Shown: positions 1-5,398 of the stretch, piece after piece
How the letters are laid out: each line of letters opens with the position of its first letter
How positions within the stretch are numbered: the first letter of the stretch is position 1
From: Candidatus Eiseniibacteriota bacterium
GTDB taxonomy: Bacteria; Joyebacterota; Joyebacteria; Joyebacterales; Joyebacteraceae
Reading direction: 5' to 3'
Assembly (NCBI GenBank): GCA_030639555.1
Contig: DAOWCM010000154.1
Span: 1-5,398 of the forward strand
Length of the DNA: 5,398 bases
The notes under the pieces: generated by a model
What the model saw: the letters and a program-made list of their open reading frames with translations, nothing else
Databases searched by the model: none
Told to the model about the DNA's origin: nothing
Program-made: the position numbers and the translations under genes

Positions 1-6
1 GGGTGG

Positions 7-852
7 GTGTTGAGTTCCGAATCTAGGGCCATTGCGCTCATCGAACTCCTCCGTCCGATCAACGGGCTGATGGCCGCTGCCGCCGTCCTCGTGGGCGCGT
101 TTGTCTCACGCTCACCGACGTTGTGGTGGCCGGCATTCGTGGGCGCCGTGTCTGCGTTCGCCGCGGCGGGCGCTGCAAACGCTCTGAACGACCGGCTGGA
201 CCTCGTGTCCGATCGGATCAACCGTCCAGGCAGACCGATCCCGTCCGGACGTCTGTCGCGAGCGGCCGCCACGACCGCGGCGTGCGTGAGTGGTCTCGTC
301 TCTGTTGGGCTGGCCGCGGTGATAGGTCCGAGCGCCGTCACGCTCGCGCTCACATGGCTGGTTCTGACCGCGGTCTATTCGCGCTTTCTCAAAGGTGTGC
401 CGCTCGCGGGCAACGTCGCGGTGGCGCTGGTGGCGTCCACGCCGTTTCTCATGGGCGGGTTCTCGCAGGGCAAGTATCTGCTCGCTGTTATCCCATGCGC
501 GCTGGCTTTCTTCGTTCACCTCGCGCGCGAGATCGTGAAGGATGTGGAGGACATCGCCGGTGACGAGGCGGCGGGAGTGCGCACCTTCGCCGTGCGGCGC
601 GGCGCACCGGCCGCATTCGCGGTCACGCGCGGCGTCCTGATCGCCCTGATGGCACTGGCGGTGCTGCCGCTCGCGTTCAGGGTCTACGGTTGGGGTTACG
701 CCGCCGTTCTGATCGTCATCGACGTCGTGCTGATCCGGCTGCTGGTGTCGATGGGAACGGACTCCGCGAATACGGGCCTGCGCAGGCCGTCCAATGCCCT
801 GAAGACAGTGATGGCGCTGGGTCTTCTGGCCTTCATAGTGGGCGTGCTCTGA
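7..852 (+). CDS. UbiA-family prenyltransferase, DGGGP synthase-like (geranylgeranylglycerol-phosphate geranylgeranyltransferase type)
   Basis: An integral-membrane prenyltransferase of 281 aa, the usual size for the UbiA superfamily, which transfers a polyprenyl chain from its diphosphate to an acceptor. The first Asp-rich motif is NDRLDLVSD at residues 61-69, followed by RINRPGRPIPSGR. The second is REIVKDVEDIAGD at 174-186. These bind Mg2+ and the prenyl diphosphate in this family. YSRFLKG lies at 124-130 and hydrophobic helices fill the rest. The N-terminal RPINGLM (17-22) and the REIVKDVEDIAGD block resemble archaeal digeranylgeranylglyceryl phosphate synthases more than quinone-pathway UbiA or MenA, so an ether-lipid role is inferred but not proven. 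The start is uncertain: GTG at 7, TTG at 10, or a site before the window, since the frame is open to base 1. The stop lies inside the first copy of a tandem repeat leading into uppP. Alternative: a prenyltransferase for a quinone or other aromatic acceptor. Confidence 0.87.
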   Translation: MLSSESRAIALIELLRPINGLMAAAAVLVGAFVSRSPTLWWPAFVGAVSAFAAAGAANALNDRLDLVSDRINRPGRPIPSGRLSRAAATTAACVSGLVSVGLAAVIGPSAVTLALTWLVLTAVYSRFLKGVPLAGNVAVALVASTPFLMGGFSQGKYLLAVIPCALAFFVHLAREIVKDVEDIAGDEAAGVRTFAVRRGAPAAFAVTRGVLIALMALAVLPLAFRVYGWGYAAVLIVIDVVLIRLLVSMGTDSANTGLRRPSNALKTVMALGLLAFIVGVL

Positions 853-855
853 AGC

Positions 856-937
856 ATGACAGTGTGGGGGTGCTCTGAAGCATGACAGGGTGGGGGTGCT
901 CTTAAGCATGACAGTGTGGGGGTGCTCTGAAGCATGA
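856..937 (+). other. Chain of three overlapping micro-ORFs inside the tandem repeat
   Basis: Reading from the ATG of each full repeat copy gives MTVWGCSEA (856-885), MTGWGCS (882-905) and MTVWGCSEA (908-937). The first and third end in TGA overlapping the next ATG as ATGA: the first with the ATG at 882, the third with the uppP ATG at 934. The second ends in TAA three bases before the ATG at 908. Their first codons copy the beginning of uppP (ATG ACA GT). The open frames are read directly from sequence; translation of them is inference. They may be by-products of duplication with no peptide function, or may pass ribosomes along by termination-reinitiation. Confidence 0.45.
918..923 (+). promoter_or_regulatory. 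Shine-Dalgarno-like GGGGGT tract before uppP
   Basis: GGGGGT can pair with the anti-Shine-Dalgarno CCUCC core plus A, with one G-U wobble. It ends 10 bases before the uppP ATG at 934, slightly long but workable. The same tract recurs at 866-871 and 892-897, each at the same distance from the ATG of the next repeat copy. The weaker GGGCGT at 840-845 stands at the same distance before the ATG at 856. No better ribosome site for uppP is visible. Confidence 0.5.
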
Positions 938-1734
938 CAGTTCTCGAGGGGATTCTCCTGGGGTTGCTGCAGGGACTGACCGAGTTTCTGCCGGTGTCGA
1001 GTTCGGGCCACCTGGCCCTGGCGGAGCACTTTTTCTCCGTAGAGAGTCCCGGAGTTACCTTTGAGGTGTTCGTTCACTTCGGGACGGCGATGGCCGTCGT
1101 GCTCTTCTTTCGGAGACGCATCGCGAGCATCCTCGTGGCTCTGGCGCGCTGCGTGACGCGGTTGCAGTACGACGCGGTCGAGGTGCGACTCGCGCTGCAC
1201 CTCCTCCTGGCGACCGTTCCGGCCGCGGCGGTCGGCTACTTTCTCGCTCCCCGCATCGAGCAGGCATTCACGAGCCCCGTGCTCGTCTCTGTTCTCCTGA
1301 TGGTCACAGGTCTCATACTGTGGTTCTCGGGCAAGCTCTTTCCGGGCACGAAGGTACGCGGAACCTGGCTGGATGCGCTGGTCATCGGTGCGGCGCAGGC
1401 GCTCGCGATTCTGCCGGGTATCTCGCGCTCCGGGTTGACGATAACCGCCGGGTTCGCCGTGGGGCTGGAGCGCAAGGCCGCGGCCGAGTTCGCCTTCCTG
1501 CTCTCGGTCCCCGTCATATTCGGCGCCGCTGCAGCGAGTCTGGGAGACGCTCTTGCGGCCGGTGCGTCCTCGGGCCCGGCGCTGGCGCTAGGGACACTGG
1601 TCGCCTTCCTGTCGGCGCTGCCCGCGATCGCCCTGCTCCTCCGGGCCGTGGCGGCAGGGAAACTGTCAAACTTCGCGTACTACTGCTGGGCCGTGGGCGG
1701 CGTGTCGCTCGCGTTCGTCGTGACGGGACACTGA
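934..1734 (+). CDS. uppP: Undecaprenyl-diphosphatase UppP (BacA family)
   Basis: Integral-membrane phosphatase of 266 aa, the normal family length. It converts undecaprenyl diphosphate to undecaprenyl phosphate, the lipid carrier for peptidoglycan and other envelope polymers; family members can confer bacitracin resistance. The N-terminal signature QGLTEFLPVSSSGHL runs from residue 13 to 27, giving the expected acidic residue E17 and H26. The second signature PGISRSG is at 161-167, with R165 as the conserved arginine. FAFLLSVPVIFGA (186-198) also fits the family, and about eight hydrophobic segments are visible. Position 13 is Gln where E. coli has Glu, a common variant. The ATG at 934 is chosen because the signature begins 12 residues later, as in homologues, and upstream frames are closed by stops in the repeat. 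Initiation probably uses the GGGGGT tract or coupling to the preceding micro-ORF. Confidence 0.96.
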   Translation: MTVLEGILLGLLQGLTEFLPVSSSGHLALAEHFFSVESPGVTFEVFVHFGTAMAVVLFFRRRIASILVALARCVTRLQYDAVEVRLALHLLLATVPAAAVGYFLAPRIEQAFTSPVLVSVLLMVTGLILWFSGKLFPGTKVRGTWLDALVIGAAQALAILPGISRSGLTITAGFAVGLERKAAAEFAFLLSVPVIFGAAAASLGDALAAGASSGPALALGTLVAFLSALPAIALLLRAVAAGKLSNFAYYCWAVGGVSLAFVVTGH

Positions 1735-1748
1735 ACAGGAATCTGTTG

Positions 1749-1756
1749 AAAGGAGG
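1749..1756 (+). promoter_or_regulatory. Strong ribosome binding site for the DUF4139 gene
   Basis: AAAGGAGG is a near-perfect Shine-Dalgarno sequence ending 7 bases before GTG at 1764. It decides the start of the following gene. Although the frame stays open upstream to 1320, that part overlaps uppP and is arginine-rich shadow sequence. Just before it, AACAG-GAAT-CTGTT (1734-1747) forms a small 5-bp hairpin of unknown significance. Confidence 0.9.
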
Positions 1757-1763
1757 CATTACT

Positions 1764-3137
1764 GTGAGACGATGTCAGATTATCTCCGTGGTCGTACTGG
1801 TGGCGGTCACCGCCGCGGTCTCGCAGGCCGCTGGTGAGCCGGGCGTTTCCATCACCGTCTACAACAGGGACCTTGCCCTGGTGAAAGACGTGCGGGAGAT
1901 GGACATAGAGTCCGGCGTCAACGAACTCAGGTTCGACGACGTCGCGGCCAGGATCGACCCGACCAGTGTGCACTTCAAGGTGCTCACCGGGCACCCGGCC
2001 AGTGTCTGGGAGCAGAACTACCGGTTCGACCTCGCGAGTTCCGCCAAGATCCTCGAGAAGTACCTTGAGACGGAGATCGACGTGATAGGGGAGGACGCCG
2101 ATCTGTTCACGGGTAGGCTGGTCAGTTTCGACAGCTCGTCCATCGTGCTGGACCAGGGGCGGGGGACGGGGCCCGTCATCACGTTGAACCGGGAGAAGGT
2201 GTCCTACATCAGATTTCCCAAGCTGCCGTCGGGACTGATCTCGAAGCCCACGCTTGTCTGGAAGCTCGGCGCGGAGAAGGGCGGCGACAGACTGGTCGAG
2301 GTCACGTACATGACCTCCAGCATCAACTGGCACGCCGAGTACGTCGGCGTCATCGACGCCGCGGACGAGAACATAGACCTTGCCGCCTGGGTATCGATAG
2401 ACAACCGCTCGGGCGCGACGTACAAGGACGCACAGCTGGACCTCGTGGCGGGGGACGTCCACCGGGCTGAGGAGCGGCGCAGAGGTGACATGTACGCACA
2501 AGCGGAGGACGTGATGCTCGCGAAGGGCGCCGCGCCGCCGTCATTCCAGGAGGAATCTCTCTTCGAGTACCACCTCTACAAGCTGTCCACGCCGGCCACC
2601 GTGGCCGACAAGGAGATCAAGCAGCTGACCTTCTTCCCGAGCACCGACGTCGGTGTCGAGAAGGTGCTGGAGTTCGATCACCGCAAGAGCGGCGACGTCC
2701 GCGTGCTGCTCGAGTTCGAGAACTCCGAGGAGGCCGGGCTCGGCATACCGCTTCCGGCCGGGAAGGTGCGGATGTACAAGGCCGACTCCGTCGGTGCGCT
2801 CCAGTTCATCGGCGAGGACCGGATCGACCACACGGCGAAGAACGAGGAGCTGAGCCTCTACATGGGCAACGCCTTCGACGTCGCGGCCGAGCGCAAGACG
2901 CTCGATTCGAGGCGCATAACCGACAGGATCCGCGAAGAGGACTACGAGGTCACTCTCCGGAATCACAAGGATGAGGACGTGGTCATCAGGCTTGTCGACC
3001 ACCCCCGTGGATTCTGGAAGATCACCCGCTCGACGCACGATTTCACGAAGAAGGAAGCCTACAGAATCGAGGTTTCCGTGCCGGTCGAGCGTGACGGGGA
3101 GACCGTTGTCAGCTACACTGTGAGGTACGAGTACTAG
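1764..3137 (+). CDS. Exported DUF4139 domain-containing protein
   Basis: A 457-aa protein starting with GTG at 1764 behind a strong ribosome site. Residues 1-22 form a signal peptide: RR at 2-3, a hydrophobic core IISVVVLVAVTAAV, and a likely cut after SQA (20-22). There is no lipobox, so it is probably secreted or periplasmic. The mature start, VSITVYNRDLALVKDVREM (28-46), is typical of this family, in which short beta strands precede a C-terminal DUF4139 region. The region 177-235 (EVTYMTSSINWHAEYVGV, then WVSIDNRSGATYKDAQLDLVAGDV) and the segment ending in VSVPVERDGETVVSYTVRYEY (437-457) match the conserved family pattern. No catalytic motif is apparent and the molecular function is unknown. 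The segment 236-265 is charged and probably a disordered loop. The gene begins 29 bases after uppP and ends 36 bases before the rodZ-like gene, suggesting co-transcription. Confidence 0.88.
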   Translation: MRRCQIISVVVLVAVTAAVSQAAGEPGVSITVYNRDLALVKDVREMDIESGVNELRFDDVAARIDPTSVHFKVLTGHPASVWEQNYRFDLASSAKILEKYLETEIDVIGEDADLFTGRLVSFDSSSIVLDQGRGTGPVITLNREKVSYIRFPKLPSGLISKPTLVWKLGAEKGGDRLVEVTYMTSSINWHAEYVGVIDAADENIDLAAWVSIDNRSGATYKDAQLDLVAGDVHRAEERRRGDMYAQAEDVMLAKGAAPPSFQEESLFEYHLYKLSTPATVADKEIKQLTFFPSTDVGVEKVLEFDHRKSGDVRVLLEFENSEEAGLGIPLPAGKVRMYKADSVGALQFIGEDRIDHTAKNEELSLYMGNAFDVAAERKTLDSRRITDRIREEDYEVTLRNHKDEDVVIRLVDHPRGFWKITRSTHDFTKKEAYRIEVSVPVERDGETVVSYTVRYEY

Positions 3138-3163
3138 CTGCCTGGTACAACGACTCGCATCCC

Positions 3164-3168
3164 GGAGG
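3164..3168 (+). promoter_or_regulatory. Ribosome binding site for the rodZ-like gene
   Basis: GGAGG lies 5 bases before the ATG at 3174 and supports that start. The remaining bases of the 36-base gap after the DUF4139 stop show no terminator hairpin and no clear promoter. Confidence 0.8.
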
Positions 3169-3173
3169 CACTG

Positions 3174-3917
3174 ATGGAGTCCGTCGGGGAACTCCTGAAG
3201 CACGAACGAGAAGCGCAGGGCAAGACGATAGAAGACGTGGCCAGGGCCACGAAGCTGAGCAGGCTCATTCTGGAGGCGCTGGAGGCAGACCACTTCAGCG
3301 TCCTGCCGGCGTCGGTCTATGTCAAGGGTCACCTGCGGACCTATGCGCGGTTCCTCGGGATGAACGAGGACGCGATCGTCGACAAGTACCTCAGGTTCAC
3401 GCAGCAGCTGGAACACGAGGAACTGGACGAGTGGGACGCCGTCGAGCTCGAACTGCACGAGGAGAAGCAGCGGATGGGGAGACGGTGGGTGTGGATCGCC
3501 GCGGCGGTGGCCGTTGTCGTCGCGGTAGTCTGCTGGTACGCGGCGGCACAGCGCGGCGGCACGTCCGAGCCCGAGACCGAGATCAGCGCCGACACTGACA
3601 CCTCCGCGGTCGTGGTCGAGCCCGTTCGGGAGACGGTTGTAGACGACACTCTGATAGAGTGGCACAAGCTGGAGCTCCTGGTGGTCGCCAAGGACCGCAC
3701 GTGGCTGAGAGTCTCTGTCGACGGCGAGCCCGAGGCCGACCTGACGCTCGCGAGGGGCGACCAGCGGCAGTGGGAGGCGGACGAGTTCTTCGAGCTTGAC
3801 GTCGGGACCGGAGAGAATCTCGAGCTCTACCTGGGCGGGAAGCTACTGGGCACCGCCGGGTCCGGTCCGCGACTGGTCGAGGGACTGGTCGTCAACGAGA
3901 ACGGGATGTCGGACTAG
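3174..3917 (+). CDS. rodZ: RodZ-like cytoskeletal/cell-shape protein (HTH, one membrane span, DUF4115 domain)
   Basis: A 247-aa bitopic membrane protein. Residues 4-75 form a RodZ-type helix-turn-helix domain: SVGELLKHEREAQGKTIEDV, ATKLSRLILEALEADHF, then LPASVYVKGHLRTYARFLG. In RodZ this cytoplasmic domain binds MreB rather than acting only on DNA. An acidic stretch follows (78-97), then basic RR at 103-104 and a single membrane span at about 105-125. A Thr/Glu/Asp-rich linker (130-162) leads to a C-terminal DUF4115-type domain (165-243) ending in LVEGLVVNENG. RodZ links MreB to the elongation machinery for peptidoglycan synthesis. The protein is shorter than E. coli RodZ (337 aa), mainly through a short linker, which is common in other phyla. 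No mreB is in the window, so the partner is inferred. The gene sits between the DUF4139 gene and uvrB on the same strand. Confidence 0.87.
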   Translation: MESVGELLKHEREAQGKTIEDVARATKLSRLILEALEADHFSVLPASVYVKGHLRTYARFLGMNEDAIVDKYLRFTQQLEHEELDEWDAVELELHEEKQRMGRRWVWIAAAVAVVVAVVCWYAAAQRGGTSEPETEISADTDTSAVVVEPVRETVVDDTLIEWHKLELLVVAKDRTWLRVSVDGEPEADLTLARGDQRQWEADEFFELDVGTGENLELYLGGKLLGTAGSGPRLVEGLVVNENGMSD

Positions 3918-3962
3918 CGTTTCCAGGGCGCGTGTCCGGAGGCCGGCCGGTCGCAGGCAGAC

Positions 3963-3966
3963 GAGG
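3963..3966 (+). promoter_or_regulatory. Ribosome binding site for uvrB
   Basis: GAGG stands 5 bases before ATG at 3972. The in-frame GTG at 3966 would add only two residues before the Met and lacks its own ribosome site, so ATG is preferred. The 54-base gap after rodZ contains a GC-rich CCGG-AGG-CCGGCCGG block (3936-3950) without a T run, so it is not a convincing terminator. I saw no LexA-type box. Confidence 0.6.
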
Positions 3967-3971
3967 TGTCA

Positions 3972-5398
3972 ATGCAGAGTTCCTTTCGCCTCACCGCGGG
4001 CTTCGAGCCGCAGGGCGACCAGGCGAGAGCCATAGACGAACTCACGAGGGGCGTCGAGCAGGGCGACCGTTTCCAGACCCTTCTGGGCGTGACGGGTTCC
4101 GGCAAGACCTTCACGATGGCCAACGTCATCGCGCGGACCAACCGGCCCGCGCTCATCATCTCCCACAACAAGACGCTCGCCGCGCAGCTTTTCGCCGAGT
4201 TCCGCGCCTTTTTCCCCACGAACGCCGTCGAGTACTTCGTCAGCTACTACGACTACTACCAGCCTGAGGCCTACGTCCCGGTCACCGACACCTACATAGA
4301 GAAGGACGCCGACATCAACGACGAGATCGACCGCCTGCGCCTGCGCGCGACGGCCTCTCTGCTCGAGCGTCGGGACGTCGTTATCGTCGCGTCGGTGTCA
4401 TGCATATACGGTCTGGGCTCGCCCGAGGTCTACAAGTCGATGATGCTCGCTCTGTCCGTCGGGCAGGAGGTTGACCGGAACAAGATGCTCCGCGACCTCA
4501 TCGACATGCAGTACGACAGAAACGACGTGGAGTTCGCGCGCGGCTCCTTCAGAGTGCGGGGCGACGTCATCGAGATCAGGCCGTCGTATGAGGAATGGGC
4601 CATTCGCGTGGAGCTGTTCGGCGACGAGGTGGAGAGGCTGTCCGTCATCGATCTCGTGACGCGCAAGGTGACCGACGAACTCGAAGAGGTGTCGGTATAC
4701 CCGGCGAAGCACTGGGTGACGACGCAGGAGAACATCGAGCTCGCCATCAAGGGCATCGAGGTCGAGCTCGCGCAGCAGCTCAGTCAGTTCAAGGCGGAGG
4801 GCAAGCTCCTTGAGGCGCAGCGAATCGAGCAGAGGACGACCTTCGACATCGAGATGATGCGCGAGATGGGCTACTGCAGCGGCATCGAGAACTACTCGCG
4901 TCATCTCTCAGGGCGCGGGCCCGGGTCCAGGCCCGACGTGCTTCTCGACTATTTTCCCGACGATTTCCTGATGTTCATCGACGAGTCGCACGTCGCGGTG
5001 CCGCAGCTTCGCGGCATGTTCCGCGGCGACCGCTCGCGCAAGGAAACGCTGGTCAAGTACGGGTTCAGGCTGCCGTCGGCGCTGGACAACCGGCCGCTCA
5101 TGTTCGAGGAGTCCGAGGAGTTCATGCACCAGGTGGTGTTCGTCTCGGCGACGCCCGGGCCCTACGAACTGGAGAAATCGGAGGGCGTGATCGTCGAGCA
5201 GATCATCCGGCCCACCGGCCTCGTGGATCCAGAGATAGTCGTGCGCCCCGTGAAGGGGCAGGTCGACGACCTGCTCGATGAGATAAGGACACGGGTAGCC
5301 GAGGGCGGCCGCGTGCTGGTCACGACCCTCACGAAGCGCATGTCGGAGGACCTGACCGACTATCTGGGCGGGCTGGGCGTGCGCGTGAGATACCTGCA
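3972..5398 (+). CDS. uvrB: UvrABC system protein B, 3'-truncated by the window edge
   Basis: The N-terminal 475 codons of UvrB, which verifies DNA damage after loading by UvrA and recruits UvrC for nucleotide excision repair. Numbering matches E. coli UvrB with no net gap at the checked points. Walker A GVTGSGKT is at 39-46. The beta-hairpin that inserts between DNA strands has Y92, Y93, Y95, Y96 and Y101 (SYYDYYQPEAYVP, 91-103), followed by YIEKDADINDEIDRLR. The DESH helicase motif is at 337-340, SATPG at 392-396, PTGLVDP follows, and TLTKRM is at 452-457. Residues of about 150-250 correspond to the UvrA-interacting domain. The later helicase motifs and the C-terminal UvrC-binding UVR domain lie beyond base 5398; the full protein should be near 660-680 aa. 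No frameshift was found. Nothing in the short upstream gap indicates SOS control. Confidence 0.97.
   Translation, partial: MQSSFRLTAGFEPQGDQARAIDELTRGVEQGDRFQTLLGVTGSGKTFTMANVIARTNRPALIISHNKTLAAQLFAEFRAFFPTNAVEYFVSYYDYYQPEAYVPVTDTYIEKDADINDEIDRLRLRATASLLERRDVVIVASVSCIYGLGSPEVYKSMMLALSVGQEVDRNKMLRDLIDMQYDRNDVEFARGSFRVRGDVIEIRPSYEEWAIRVELFGDEVERLSVIDLVTRKVTDELEEVSVYPAKHWVTTQENIELAIKGIEVELAQQLSQFKAEGKLLEAQRIEQRTTFDIEMMREMGYCSGIENYSRHLSGRGPGSRPDVLLDYFPDDFLMFIDESHVAVPQLRGMFRGDRSRKETLVKYGFRLPSALDNRPLMFEESEEFMHQVVFVSATPGPYELEKSEGVIVEQIIRPTGLVDPEIVVRPVKGQVDDLLDEIRTRVAEGGRVLVTTLTKRMSEDLTDYLGGLGVRVRYL

Larger units (their letters stand above)
845..941 (+). repeat. 26-bp tandem repeat, 3.7 copies, spanning the prenyltransferase-uppP junction
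   Basis: Copies lie at 845-870, 871-896 and 897-922, with a partial 19-base copy at 923-941. Each unit is TGCTCTGAAGCATGACAG followed by TGTGGGGG. Copy 2 differs from copy 1 by T to G at 889, copy 3 by G to T at 903, and the partial copy matches exactly. The first copy includes the prenyltransferase stop (TGA 850-852) and the last includes the uppP start (ATG 934-936), so the array is made of junction sequence. The unit is not a multiple of three, so each copy shifts the reading frame. A weak 4-bp inverted repeat (TGCT-ctga-AGCA) sits in copies 1, 2 and 4. Copies are too short and lack the spacers of a CRISPR array. Confidence 0.97.

Noticed and set aside
845..941. CRISPR array or transposon end
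   Set aside because: Units are directly adjacent without spacers, and no transposase or terminal inverted repeats are present.
112..1200. Long minus-strand frame (362 codons) opposite the prenyltransferase and uppP
   Set aside because: It is rich in Arg/His/Gln/Glu, has no recognisable domain, crosses the tandem repeat, and lies opposite two confidently identified genes. It is typical antisense shadow in GC-rich DNA.
1734..1747. AACAGGAATCTGTT as a LexA/SOS operator
   Set aside because: The half-sites are in the inverse order to CTGT-N8-ACAG, and the Gram-positive GAAC-N4-GTTC form does not fit. It also lies before a gene with no SOS link.
1320..1763. Upstream in-frame extension of the DUF4139 gene
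   Set aside because: It overlaps uppP, is Arg/Gly-rich, and would bury the signal peptide. The GTG at 1764 has a strong ribosome site and begins a clear signal peptide.
2541..3665. Minus-strand frame of 374 codons opposite the DUF4139 and rodZ-like genes
   Set aside because: No family motif is seen and it spans two unrelated genes on the opposite strand, so it is a codon-bias shadow.
3936..3950. GC-rich CCGG block as a terminator between rodZ and uvrB
   Set aside because: It is partly palindromic (GGCCGGCC) but has no T run and only a short possible stem, so it is compatible with chance in GC-rich DNA.

Overview
This GC-rich window comes from a bacterial chromosome. The evidence is uppP, rodZ and uvrB together, GTG/ATG starts with Shine-Dalgarno sites, and consistent codon use throughout. 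It holds five genes, all on the + strand and tightly packed. The phylum cannot be fixed from sequence alone. The first gene resembles archaeal-type digeranylgeranylglyceryl phosphate synthases, and such homologues are known in FCB-group and candidate-phylum bacteria. I offer that only as a weak hint of lineage.

Layout: (1) 7-852, a UbiA-superfamily membrane prenyltransferase of the GGGP geranylgeranyltransferase (DGGGP synthase) type. (2) 845-941, 3.7 tandem copies of a 26-bp unit. The array starts inside the last codons of the prenyltransferase and ends inside the first codons of the next gene. (3) 934-1734, uppP/bacA, undecaprenyl-diphosphatase. (4) 1764-3137, a secreted DUF4139-family protein with a GTG start behind a near-perfect Shine-Dalgarno site. 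(5) 3174-3917, a RodZ-like membrane protein with a cytoplasmic HTH domain. (6) 3972 to the window end, uvrB, complete at the start and cut off after 475 codons by the window edge.

Gaps between genes are 29-81 bases and no clear terminator or promoter was seen, so the genes could form one transcript, although their functions are mixed. The first two enzymes both act on polyprenyl-phosphate chemistry in the membrane (lipid assembly and undecaprenyl phosphate recycling). RodZ belongs to cell-shape and peptidoglycan synthesis. DUF4139 is an exported protein of unknown function, and UvrB is DNA repair. No mobile element, CRISPR array or RNA gene was found.

The most unusual element is the repeat at 845-941. 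Every unit carries a stop codon, an ATG-ACA start like that of uppP, and a GGGGGT Shine-Dalgarno-like tract. The junction between the two genes is therefore a multiplied stop/start cassette that encodes three micro-ORFs overlapping stop-to-start and leading into uppP.
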